A stretch of 64,000 nucleotides of DNA. Source: Thelephora terrestris (lineage: Eukaryota; Basidiomycota; Agaricomycetes; Thelephorales; Thelephoraceae). The notes beneath the pieces are model-generated. The model worked only from the letters and a program-made list of their open reading frames with translations. It was not told the origin of the DNA and searched no databases. Below are positions 24,276-34,901 of this stretch, one piece after another. Position numbers and translations under genes: made by a program. Every line of letters begins with the position of its first letter. Positions within the stretch are counted from its first letter, which is position 1. The DNA lies in the NCBI GenBank assembly GCA_015956445.1, contig WIUZ02000014.1, positions 930,001-994,000 of the forward strand. The letters are read 5' to 3'.

Positions 24276-25949
24276 ATGCCGTTAGTGAAAGGGCTGGATG
24301 GTGATAGACGCACACAGCTGGCATACTCTTCAATGTGGAATCCGAAGCGACAGGACGTGAGTGTGGTCATGTTACATTCGGAAAGTGACGATAGGGAACC
24401 TTCTACGTTACTACGAAGTAACCCTGCGAGATCCTACACGCCTAGAAGCCGACCGTTGGACACGCTTGAGCAACATCAATTCCATTCCACCTTTCCGTTT
24501 GACAACAACCCCCGAGATATTTTCACTTCACGGAGAACCCCCTTATCTCTTAGCGGGGCCACTACGCAGAGCTATTCTGGTGTGTCTGGCTCGACCAACG
24601 CTTCTCGTCCGCAGAGCCTTCATCAACTCTCCCCTCGACAACGACATGCGCCACTCAAGCGCCCCCCATCACTCTCACTTCCCACAGTGGCTCCCACTGC
24701 TCTAGCCTCGTGCAAAAACCTCCGAACTGAGTCGGTCCCGACAGCAGGCTTCTGGGGTGACTTGGCGGAAAACAGTTACATCAACACTCAAGAGTTTTGG
24801 CTTGCATTGTATTTCTTCTTCAACCTATCTTTGACCCTGTACAACAAAGTGGTGTTGGTGCATTTCCCCTACCCGTATACTGTGACAGCCCTGCACGCGT
24901 TGTGCGGGTCCGTTGGTGGGTGGAGCTTGTTAGTTCAAGGCTTCTTTGTCCAGAAGCGGCTGTCCACGTCCGATACAATGGCCTTGGTCATGTTCAGCGT
25001 TCTGTATGCTATGAATATCGCGATCAGCAATGCCTCTCTGAACCTCGTTACCGTCCCCGTCGGTCCCATTTCTCCGTTTCCGTCGGTGTACAGCGACTGA
25101 CAGGCGTCCATTCTACTACTAGTTTCATCAAGTTGTACGAGCAGCCACCCCAATTTTCACTATTATCCTGTCCTCCACAATGTTCGGAAGCACCTTTACC
25201 ACTCGCAAGGTGTTGAGCCTCATACCTGTCATACTCGGTGTGGCGCTTGCGTCAGTGCTCCGCCTAGTCATCGCCAACTCGGTAATTCTGACATTGAGTC
25301 ATTCCGCAGCACATATGGAGATTACTATTTCACACTTTGGGGCCTCGTGCTCACACTCTTCGGGACGTTCCTGGCAGCTCTCAAAACCATCTATACGAAC
25401 GTCCTCCAATCGAATTCCCCTTCGGCAACAACGCTCAGCAATTCGAAACCCAAATCAATGTTGGCCACGTTGCGCCTGATCCCGCCACGGTTGGCGATGC
25501 ACCCCTTGGACCTGTTGATGCGGATGTGTCCGCTAGCATTCGTTCAGTGCGTGTTCTACGCATGGATAAGTGGGGAGCTGAAGAGCGTGCGAGATTGGAG
25601 CGTGCACGAGATGAATTGGGTCAGCGCAGCTGGCTTGGTCATGAATGGGTGTATCGCATTTGGGTTGAATATCGTCAGTTTCACTGCGAACAAGAAGGCC
25701 GGAGCTTTGAGTATGACTGTGGCCGGTACGTTTCACACACCGCCTCCTCCGCATTTTACGGGGCACTGACGCGGCGGGGGTGTAGCCAATATCAAGCAGG
25801 TGTTGACCATCCTGTTCGCCGTGTTCATGTTCGATCTGAATATCACGACCACCAACGCGGCCGGAATCCTGTTCACGCTTGTTGGAGGAGCGTGGTATGG
25901 GTACGTGGGTTACCAAGAAAAGAAGAGGCGGACCTTGAGCAGCGCATAA
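24276..25949 (+). CDS. Triose-phosphate-transporter family (SLC35/DMT) membrane protein
   Basis: Exons 24276-25058, 25123-25250, 25310-25725 and 25786-25949 give 496 residues. About 165 N-terminal residues are Ser/Pro/Arg-rich and disordered. From FWLALYFFFNLSLTLYNKVVL onward come roughly ten membrane segments of the TPT fold: NKVVLVHFPYPYTVTALHA, LYAMNIAISNASLNLVTVPF, HQVVRAATPIFT, LSLIPVILGVALATYGDYYF, GLVLTLFGTFLAALKTIYT, and near the end NIKQVLTILFAVFMF and GILFTLVGGAWYGYVGY with a KKRR-rich tail. Related fungal proteins sit in Golgi or ER membranes and carry nucleotide-sugars or phosphorylated compounds; the substrate here cannot be inferred. The start is uncertain: ATG 24196 through a small intron is an alternative. 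Confidence 0.88.
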
Positions 25950-28061
25950 CTGTTTTTCGGTTTCTTCATTCGTTCGTCCCCTCGTCTGCTGATAGGTCAT
26001 CCATTCCCTGTAACTGCCTCTCCTTGCCTGTCACTTGACTCATCCTAGTATCTGTCCGCGCTCTCCCTTTCGTTTCACTTATCCCTCGCCCCTCCCTAAT
26101 ATCCTCGTGATACCGGTCATCTGTTTTTCGCCCGGTGTGCATACACATTGTCCGATCCGGATATGTTTGTTTCCTGTTGCTCTTTGGCATTTGTCTCCTT
26201 CATTCGCATGTCCTTTTTCGCCCCTGTCACGCTCACCCCAACCTCCGAACACTCGTTTAGCATGTTCATCGCTTCTTTAGAGTCTGTGGATCTCTTATTG
26301 TACACGTAGTATACATAATTCTCGTAGCCTTTAACCTTAACTTTTTCACCTGTTTACTGCGCACTGAAAATTAGCCCAGCACAAGGGTTCTGCCCAGGTT
26401 TTTGGCTTGTGTTTATGACTTGGTCTAGTTGATGGTCGGTTGTGTCGTAGGGCATGGGTCAAGGATTTTAGGTCAGTTTAGGTCACGCCTTGAGGTAGAT
26501 GCGTGCCCTGCCACGCGGAAAATGACAGGCAATCTCGATCAAGCAGGTCAATCTACTCCTTCCGTAAGTCACCCAGGGCTTTAAAAATTTCTGCGCGTCC
26601 TAGAATGTTTGCGTGGGATACACGCATATTGCGTTGACAAACTGCTGAGCGCTGTTTCGTGCTGTTGTAAAGGGCTCGGCTGTCTTGGGTAATCCTTTCT
26701 TGGGTTTCGCCCAGCATTGCGCTGGGAATCAAACTTGCGATGTGTGGGGGGCTGGTTTGCGCGTGCAGTGGTAGGTTTTGATACCGCTAACCCGTGTTCG
26801 TTAGCTGGGGCTTTTGCCCTGCTTTGGTTTGGTTGTGGGGGGTGTGTTGACTCGGTGAGGCTCAGGACCGCCCGACTTGGGACGTTCCAGGGTTCAGCGT
26901 TCTCCTCTCTCCGGGCGCATTGGGTTCTGGGCGTGGCGTAAGAGAGGAACTCTACTGGGGCTATCTGGCTGCAATATCTTGGACCGTCTGACGCTGTGAC
27001 GGTCTGTGGCGGTTCGTAAAGCCAGACCTATCGGCTTTCTCTCTCCCGACCCGACCCACCCTCAGAACCGTTACCCACCCTGAGGGATGATGATTCAGCT
27101 CGGGGGCTATACTGTGGGCCTGCGGTCTTTCCCCACACGCAAACCCCGGTTATGTCACACTCCCGGATCTTACCCACAAGTGCGGGCGGGGGTGTGAGCG
27201 CGGGGGGATCACTGCCCGATGACCGATGTTCCGACGATCCTTAGGGGCCCGTTGATTTCCGGTGCTGAGGGAGAGAGGACCTATCGCAGTTGATGTCGGG
27301 TCTCGCTCTCTGGAGGTTGGCGTTGTGGTACGTTCAGCGTTCAGTGTTTTCTGAGGCGTTTCGTTGTGACCTTCGTGGACCGGGAGTCAGTGGCCGGTTA
27401 CCGGTGGGAGATTTATGGCACATAACCCCGTACGGATCCCTTTCAACGCTTACTATTCCGGCTGTTGATTCGAAAACGAAAAACTGTCACGGTTACCTCT
27501 GGTATATCCTGTGAGTCACTTCCCCCAGGCTCTCGTTTCACCACTGCGCCACTGATGCACATTTGGATTCTTTATCAGATGTGGTTAAATTCTCCTTGCG
27601 AGTAATGCCTCGTGCATATGTGGTCTCTAGTACCGCTGTAATCTGCCGTGAACGTTGCAGGTTCAGTTCCAGGAGGCTATCCCGGATTTGGGCAGGACAT
27701 GCCGCTAGCTCTCGCAGTCGCCCCCTCTCAATCATTGACGGGATCCCGCACCTATACACCACGGACATGCCAGCGGTACCCACATGTAAAACAAGCCAGA
27801 CCTTCCCTCATCCTGGGCACTGAAGACACCATCCGATTCCTGTCATCGAGTGTCATTACTGGGCAACCAACATGGCCTCCTTCCAAGCCACCGCCTCACA
27901 GATTATAGGCGTCCTAGGGACCCTGCTCGTCCGAGATTCCAAATTGGGAAAACAGTTTACATGCGAAAGGCATTACGGGCTAGCGAGGTCGAGTGTACAA
28001 TGGGTTGAACCAATAATGTGTAGCCATATTACAGAAAAGGCCCAGTGTTAGATAAATATCT
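25950..28061. other. Long region without a recognisable gene
   Basis: About 2.1 kb. The first 400 nt are T/C-rich and are probably the transporter 3' UTR. From about 26400 to 27550 the plus strand is G/T-rich with many GGG and TTG words and has no frame longer than about 86 codons. I looked for snRNA, SRP, RNase P and snoRNA signatures and did not find convincing ones. No inverted-repeat ends or internal duplication are evident by eye. Confidence 0.45.
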
Positions 28062-29692
28062 TCACAAGTACCCATAGAAGCCACGATCGTCATCGTCGGG
28101 ATCGCCGTCAGACCCGGGCCAATACTCGTTTTCGGTCTGGCCGTCAGAGTCGGAATGAGCGTCATGGAATTCGCGGTGTTCGTCTCGGGATCGATCATGG
28201 TCTCCATAAGCATCGGCGTCGGTGTAATCGCCCTCCTCATCAGAGGAGATTACAATAGTTGAGGCTTGGCGGGGTCGGTGGCGCACCACGGGCAGGGGTT
28301 CGACTTCGGTTACCTCGTCCTCCTCGTCGTCTTCATCTTCCATGTCAAATAAGGGAACTGGCGCAACATCCAAATCCGAATCTGGACCGTTTCCAACCCC
28401 CTCCACATCATCAATGAAACTACCTTCGTATTCCTCTTCAAATTCCTCCTCCTCGCTATCATCATCCCCCCACAAGGCACTGCGGATAAGGTGAATCAGT
28501 ACTGACGCAGCGAACATGAATGCTCGATACTTACTCTCCATATCCACCGAAAAGGCCGCCTAGCAGTGGCGGCACGCCCCACTCTTGCTGATACTCCCTT
28601 TCGCATAGAGTGCAAAACCCGTCTACAACCTCGTTCATACAGCCGCGGCACCGGTAAACGTCGTCCTCTTCGTCGTAGATTGCTAGATCTCCCTCCTCAA
28701 GATCATGGTCGTCGTCGTCGTCGTCGAACATAGGAAAGGGAAGACCGTCGAAGTTATTCTCCATGACTGGATATTTGAGAAAAATCCCTGCCCAAGGATC
28801 CGCAGAAGCGGCGGACACAGCGCCCATGGCGCTGAGATCTCCTGTGACATCCTCGAGAACACCAGAATTGACGAGGGAGTGAACCATTTCCTTGATGACG
28901 AAGTTTTCGATGGGACGGTCACGAACTGTGGACCGACAGTGGGGACAAGTTTTCTTTCGGTGGACCGGCTCGGGAGCAAATTCGTCTTCGGGCACGTTGG
29001 ACTTGAACCAGCCCACGAGGCACGAGTAACAGGCGATGTGACCGCAGGGTGCGAGGGTGAAAGGTTTGTACATCAGATCGACGCATATTTGACAGGTGAG
29101 GGAATCCTTGAAAGAGGAAATTAAGGTAGAGTGGAGAGTCAACTTTGTCGTCTGAACGTCGAGTTTTTGACTCAAAGCTTCCGTCTCCTTCGAAAGGTCT
29201 TCAGCGCTTGAAGTCTTTACGATGGGTACGGGCTCTACTTCCCACTCTTTGCCTTTGAGAGAAGGAGAAGAGGAAGTAGAAGCGATGCTCGCTCGCGACT
29301 AAGAGATATCAGTGTTGAAAAGCAGTACAAGCGATGTTACAGCACACCTTAGAGGCCGTCCACGGATGGGGCGTCGGCCCAGGTATTGTACTGATGTCCT
29401 CCTCGTCGCTCTCTACTGCTCGCCTGGACTTCCCGCGATGACCGCCGCGGCGCTGGAGCTCGAGATTCATCATTTCGGCTCCGCCGTCGTGACTCCTGGT
29501 CGAGCTTGGTCCAGCGATGTCATCAACCACGGGTGCGGTCCTCTTCTTCTTCCCCCGCCTTTTCTTTCCCTTTGGAGGTGCCTCAGACGAGACTCGAGGT
29601 TTCTTCGCGTTGATATCAGGACCGACACGTTCGCCTCCTTGCTCAAGAGAATGTGTCCTCTTCCTGTTGATCGATGTCGCGCCAGAGGACAT
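28062..29692 (-). CDS. RING-finger protein with acidic C-terminus (putative E3 ubiquitin ligase)
   Basis: Exons 29348-29692, 28535-29298 and 28062-28479 give 508 residues. Residues 1-115 are basic and disordered with several Lys/Arg clusters (KKRRGKKKR) that look nuclear. A short helix precedes a C3HC4 RING: CQICVDLMYKPFTLAPCGHI, CYSC, then KTCPHCRS. A second small zinc-binding-like cluster follows (YRCRGCMNEVVDGFCTLCE). The rest is extremely acidic (runs of Asp and Glu) and ends GFYGYL. The RING predicts E2 binding and ubiquitin transfer; the layout is somewhat like CHFR but I see no FHA domain, so no orthologue is named. It is divergent from the secreted gene, with only 180 nt between starts. 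Confidence 0.87.
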
Positions 29693-29872
29693 TGTAGCTG
29701 AAAGAAAGGGCTAAGCCACGATCACATGACAGCGTGACGAGTCCTTTGCCTCCGCGTCCCCACAGTCACGTGCGACTCAATATTTAAGTTGAACTTTTGG
29801 TTTGGGTATCGACAGTTCCCTCTTTTCCTTCCCCATAATTTCCACTCTCTTTTCTCTCTCTCAGAACACACA
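29693..29872. promoter_or_regulatory. Compact divergent promoter, RING gene / secreted Ser-rich gene
   Basis: The 180 nt between two divergent starts contain an E-box-type CACGTG at 29767-29772 and an AT-rich TATTTAA at 29781-29787 placed about 90 nt before the plus-strand ATG. Confidence 0.5.
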
Positions 29873-30948
29873 ATGTCCTTCCTTTTACCTCTCGCGATAC
29901 TCTCCCTCTCTGCTATCGCAGCACCTGTCACCGGCTGGGTACGTCACTCAGAACTCGCTTCACATCAATGTCAATGCTCATCTTATATCAGGCGCCCCGC
30001 TCTAACGGCAGCGGCGATCTTGAGGCCCCGATCCATTTGGGAGCATCTGGGTCATCAGCCCCCCGTGGACTTGGAACCACTTCCTTGGCATCCAGTACCT
30101 CTGTGGACGATTCCACCTCCCTCACGGAGACCAATCTCGATACAGAACTCTCGTCAATTCTCAAAAGTCTCGGATCATCCACTGATACGTCCCTTGGCAC
30201 TTGGGTCTACTCTGATGACCTTTCATCCTACCTTGGCACCGGCACTACGAACCAGCTTTTTACGGCGACCAGTCTTGTCATCCACGCGGGTGAAGATCCC
30301 GAAGCCTGGGCATGCATCCCCGATGGCGAAACGGGCTCTCAAACCATAGCTGGTCTGGAGTCTTCGTCTTGGATTCTACTGGATGATCTCGCTTGCAGCC
30401 TGAATAAAGACGCCTCGGTCCCCATTACAGCAATCCTTGTCTATCGGTTGGATGGGTCCTCGGACGCTGTGGTCTACGTTTCCCTGACGGACCCTCAATC
30501 TACTATGAGCACTCTATCCCTTGATCACCCTATCGATACGTTCCTCTGCACAGACATTCCCGGGATTTCTTCTGATCTCGGTCTCGGCTACGACCTGGAT
30601 ACCGCTACCTCTTACCACGAAAATCTCTCTTCGGACCCCCGTCTGGATACCTCTACTCGTGTGGGGTATGAAACCGATCTCTCGGCGCTGGGAACGAATA
30701 CGAACATCGCTGCGGACAGCACATCTGACCTATCCACCTCTACCCCCTCGTCACTCTACCTCGCAACTGACACTAACTACGGCGTTAAAAGCCCATCTAA
30801 CTTATACACCTCTACCTCCTCGTCGCTCGGCTTGGCCACCGACTCCGACACCGTTGACAGCTCTCTGAACTCTTCCCTTGACGCCGATCTCGCTTCTGGT
30901 CCGAGCGACTTTAACGGTCTTGGAGTGTCTCCGAGTCCATGTCCATAA
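29873..30948 (+). CDS. Secreted Ser/Thr/Asp-rich protein, unknown function
   Basis: A 66-nt first exon (29873-29938) encodes only the signal peptide (MSFLLPLAILSLSAIAAPV), joined in phase 0 to 29992-30948; total about 340 residues. The mature protein starts with a low-complexity Ser/Thr/Leu region, then a more ordered stretch (about residues 105-205, with ACIPDGETGSQTIAGLESSS and ITAILVYRLDGSSDAVVYV) that has only a few cysteines, then a tail with imperfect repeats of the form LSTSTPSSLYLATD / LYTSTSSSLGLATD. It ends with Pro-Cys-Pro and has no obvious GPI signal. I do not recognise the family. High Ser/Thr content suggests O-glycosylation and a wall or extracellular location (inference). Confidence 0.72.
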
Positions 30949-31270
30949 GAAGGAAACGGGTAACCGGGTGGAGTAAGTGCCGGATTACGTAATGTGATGG
31001 TTCGCTGCTCGGCGATTCTCTCCTAAATAACAGACTTCCAAGTTCCAACATGTTTTTTCTTCGTGCAAATCGTGTTGCTCGCATTGCTACTCTTCGTACC
31101 GAATCAATTGAAAATGCATTTCTTACCGTGCCGTTTACACGCGCTCGACGTGTTCGGATCTCCATATTTCTGATTGGCCCCCTCTTCGGGCCTAGAGTAA
31201 CCGGAAAGGTGGGTCTGCGTGCAATATAAGAACAAGCTTGCTGCACATACCCCTTGGATTGAAGCACGCC
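30949..31270. promoter_or_regulatory. Intergenic region with TATA box of the first dehydrogenase gene
   Basis: A 322-nt gap between head-to-tail genes. AATATAAG at 31223-31230, about 41 nt before the ATG at 31271, is a plausible TATA box. Confidence 0.5.
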
Positions 31271-32673
31271 ATGACTACCATCCCCGACTCCCAGTTGTAC
31301 GCGCACAGCAAGAGACTCCACGGCAAAGTCGTTCTCATTACCGGTGAGACAGGTTTACCGTGGCCCGCCCTTTCGTTTTCTCATCCCCTTCACCGTTGCA
31401 CAGGCGGTGCGGCAGGTATTGGGAGAGAAACCGCTCTACAGTATGCAAGGTCGAAGTGCGTCCTCGCCTTTGGCTTTGGGCCTCGTGCGGTGACTGATCA
31501 CACTGAACGTTGATTAATTCGCAGAGCAAAACTCGTGCTAGGCGACCTCAACGAGCCTGGGCTGCAAAACGTCGTATCAGAGATTAGGAAGGCAGGAGGG
31601 TATGTCTGGCTGGACCACTCGCAATTGATCAGCCTTTAATGTGTGTTCCTTCGACAGGGAAGCCATCGGCCTGAGATGCGATGTTACCTCATGGGATGAC
31701 CAACTGAAGCTGTTCGAGGCAGCTATCGAGGCATACCACTCAGTAGACATTGTCGTGAGTCCCAACCCGTCGTTACGACTTAGATCTCCCTGATTTATTG
31801 CTCCTCAGGTTGCCAACGCCGGTGTAAACGAGATTGGGTCCTTCTGGAAACCAAAGCTTGAGAACGGCAAGCCGGTAAAGCCTTCCACTGAGACTGTTGA
31901 TATCAACCTTGTGGGAACGATATACAGTATGTGAAAGGCGTCCACGGCAGTTCGGGGAGTAACTCACGCAAATTCGGCAACTCTCCATCAGCCGCCCATT
32001 TGGCGCTCCATTACTTGGACGTGAATAGGACGCCGGAATGCCCGCTCAAGTCGATCGTGCTGTTAGGCTCAATGGGTAGGCCTCTGTTTACCGACACTGT
32101 TCCCCGGCTGTTCCTGAAAATTTGTCACCGACAGCCTCATGGCAAGCCTCTGCACAAGGTGTCGTGTATTCCGCGAGTAAACATGCGGTGCTCGGGCTCG
32201 CCCGCGCAATGTACGCGCCGCTATCCGCGAGGGGCATCAGGATGGCCGTTGTACACCCTTTCTTCACCGACACCGGCCTGATGACAACCATGAACCGCAT
32301 CGCAGTCGCTGGCATCCCATTACTCCCGATCGAGCGGGTCGCCGGAACAATCATATTTTCTTCAACCGATCCTGACATCGCTTCAACGGGTGCGGTCTGG
32401 TTATTGCCGGACGATGGGCCATTACTCCGTTTGGAAAAAGAGATTGTAAAGGGCGGGGTTTACGACGTTATCGCAGAACGGAACAGGAAGTTTATCTGGT
32501 GAGCACTTCAGCACAAGTTCCTGGGGTTGCGGCTGCTGATCGGCGATTACAGGACGGTAACTCGTCTCCGGATTGCTGCTGATCTCCTGCGTACGCTGTG
32601 GCCTAAGATTGCTTGTGGGGTGGTCTCTGCCGTCGCCGCAGGAACTCTGATTTACGTGGGGTCTGGATCATGA
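31271..32673 (+). CDS. Short-chain dehydrogenase/reductase, tandem copy 1
   Basis: NAD(P)-dependent oxidoreductase of the classical SDR type. Exons 31271-31343, 31404-31455, 31525-31599, 31658-31754, 31809-31926, 31992-32075, 32135-32498 and 32553-32673 give 327 residues. Cofactor motif TGGAAGIG, acidic KLVLGDLN after strand 2, DVTSW, VANAG, catalytic Ser in VLLGSMASW and YxxxK in VVYSASKHAV. The last about 25 residues include a hydrophobic segment (CGVVSAVAAGTLIYVG) that may act as a tail anchor. Substrate unknown; the C-terminal segment with HPFFTDTGLMTTMNR resembles 15-hydroxyprostaglandin-dehydrogenase-like fungal SDRs. The first six exons have the same lengths as in the copy at 34902, showing recent-to-moderate tandem duplication. 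Confidence 0.93.
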
Positions 32674-33598
32674 CGGGATTAGTATGGACACGACACGGAC
32701 TCTTTCACTCGGACAGGGGGTTAAAATATATGATGACTTGATGCCTCACCTTATCCACGCATTTTGTAAATACTTGGACATCTCAATGTGTATTTTTTTT
32801 GACTGGGGTTTGCCGCCTTGGCTTGAAAAGTTGAGGGGGGTGGGATCGTAGCTTCGCACTAAGCCCTGGTTCCTTTCGTCGAGGCGGCGTTTCAGCCTCG
32901 GGAGTCGGGATCCGGTCAAGTGCCGAGGCCCGAGGGTCGTTGCAACTTCCCGGTTCCCTTCGATCAAACGATCGGTTCTCCGAACGACCTTGCTGGTCGG
33001 ATTTGCAATTTGCGCCCACGACCATCATACCTGAGCTCGCGTTTGTTCAAACTGTGTTCTGCCGCGAAACCCAATCACGAGCGCTGTTCTGTACCGCGCC
33101 GGCAAGACAAGCGGAGTTCTGGCGGCTATTGATCATGTGCGGTGACATCCTTGATATCGCATCAGTTCATCGTGTTGAGGAGATGTTGTGGGTTAGGAGA
33201 ACGTGAGTCACCTGAATTCATTTCTGAGCCAATGGACTCCGAATTAACCAAAGTCAGCTGTGAAGGGTTTATGCCGTTGTCCGTCTGGTGAAGTACGCGG
33301 TAAAGCTGCTTTCGCCCACGCGGAAAAGGGATGGTGTGAGTTCGCCTCTTTACGTGTACCACTCATTAAGACTGGGCGCACCACGGAGATCACTTCTCTA
33401 GGACGCCGGGTCGAGGGATGGTGGGAAGATCTGAAGTGTATTAAGTTAGTGTGGTCTTCAAATGATGAGTTCCTGGTCAACACCCTAGGACATCCATTAT
33501 CATGACGGGCAAAAAAGATGTCGCCACTGGTCATACAAGGGAAGCGGTACCAGTCAAGGTTGGTCTCCTACTTCCTCTTCCTTTTCCCTCCGGAAGGG
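32674..33598. other. Intergenic region after dehydrogenase copy 1
   Basis: Short frames only, of which one (33260-33505, plus) encodes 81 residues rich in Trp and charged residues without a recognisable domain. No RNA gene or repeat seen. Confidence 0.4.
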
Positions 33599-34285
33599 AT
33601 GTTGAACGCTATGCGGCGACGACCAGATGTTCTGAACTTCACTCTCGGACGCCTGAGGCGATTCATCCGAAAACCGGTGGTCCTCTGGTTCGCGGAAATC
33701 GTGTTCTCCCTCCTGGTAACCATGATGCTTATGATACTCCTACTTAACACCGATGTGAAGGTCGTAGACGACCTGCTTGCTGATTTCCCGCTCGACACCA
33801 CCGGCGCACGCAACATTTCGGGTTTCTTTCGGTTGACTTGGCCACAGATTGCGATCATTGGACACATTTACAACCTTGACCTGGATATGCGGAGCTTGGC
33901 GAAGGCGTACTGCTTCTTCCCATTGCTGTCGTCCTCACCATCTCAGCGTTGAGACGGCTTTATGTTGGCTCCCCACCGTTCGGTGTGTACTCGCTCAAAG
34001 AATCTGACAGGTGTCTGCCGCGCTGACTGTCCCTCTCAGGAATTCTGATAGGTAAATTATCTCAGATTTGTGTTGCAGGGCGATTGGCAACTGACGCATC
34101 GGAAAGATGTTTGCGGGTTTTTCTTCCAGATCATTATTGTCTCGCTGTGTTCGCTCGCCCTCCTCGCCCGGATAGCTCATGGTCGAGGGAAGGCCGTCAA
34201 ACGTGGGAAACGGTTAACTCGAGAGGAAGAAGGGCCGTTTCGGTGCGCTTCAATTCCTCAGGAGGAAGAGGAAGAGGTCGATTGA
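33599..34285 (+). CDS. Tentative small membrane protein, unrecognised
   Basis: Three possible exons, 33599-33821, 33905-33984 and 34079-34285, keep one frame and give 169 residues. Each would carry one hydrophobic segment: VVLWFAEIVFSLLVTMMLM, GVLLLPIAVVLTISAL and FFFQIIIVSLCSLALLARIA, with a charged tail ending in a run of Glu and Asp. The borders are GT-AG and the phases agree, which is why I list it, but the donors are weak and I know no matching family. Open frames upstream (33135-33505) could be further exons or noise. It lies between the two tandem dehydrogenases. Confidence 0.33.
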
Positions 34286-34901
34286 GGGCCCCTGTCGCGA
34301 TTGTGGCAGGAATGCGCACATCTCCCTTAGATGGTTGGCAATCCAACGACCACAACACTCTTGTCCCCACGACCGCAAGGCAAGGGAGGGGGGCCTTGTA
34401 CCATCAATGTATTCGTCCGGCTCGTTTATCTAACTTTGTGTCTAATGCATAGCATGTAGGGCAAACCCTTCGCGCAGTGACCGACTGGACTTTGGGCGTC
34501 TATCACTGGCGTCTGAAAACGCAATGGGCCGTCGGAAAAATCTCTGATCATTGATGCGTAAGGATCACAAGCCATGGAATTGCAAACGTCCCTGCTCAAC
34601 CAGCAGGGTATACCTTCCGACTTCGTGGGGGAATGACCTTGAGGCGACGGATCCCTCTGAATTTTGAAGCTTGACCCGCGTTGTCCACCACCCAGTGTCT
34701 CTTTGCTGGACTATTACTGGTTTTCTTTGTTTTTTCTTCTGCTTGGAGCTCTCTCGATATTCGTGTAATTATCTAGAATATATTTTGCCCTGGTTACACG
34801 AGGGCCACGTCTACGTCATTGGCCGGAATGAGCTCGAACTTGAGCGCTTAAGCCCCTACGTGGCGAACTGAGCGCGCTCGCTTTCTGTCGCTAAAACCAT
34901 T
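34286..34901. other. Promoter region of dehydrogenase copy 2
   Basis: About 0.6 kb with no coding frame of note. AT-rich sequence near 34760-34785 includes AGAATATATTTT, a possible but distant TATA-like element. Confidence 0.35.

Noticed and set aside
34084-34452. 122-codon frame overlapping the tentative membrane protein's last exon
   Set aside because: It is Arg/Ser/Pro-rich and lacks hydrophobic or conserved segments, as expected of an off-frame reading; the frame with a clear membrane helix was preferred.
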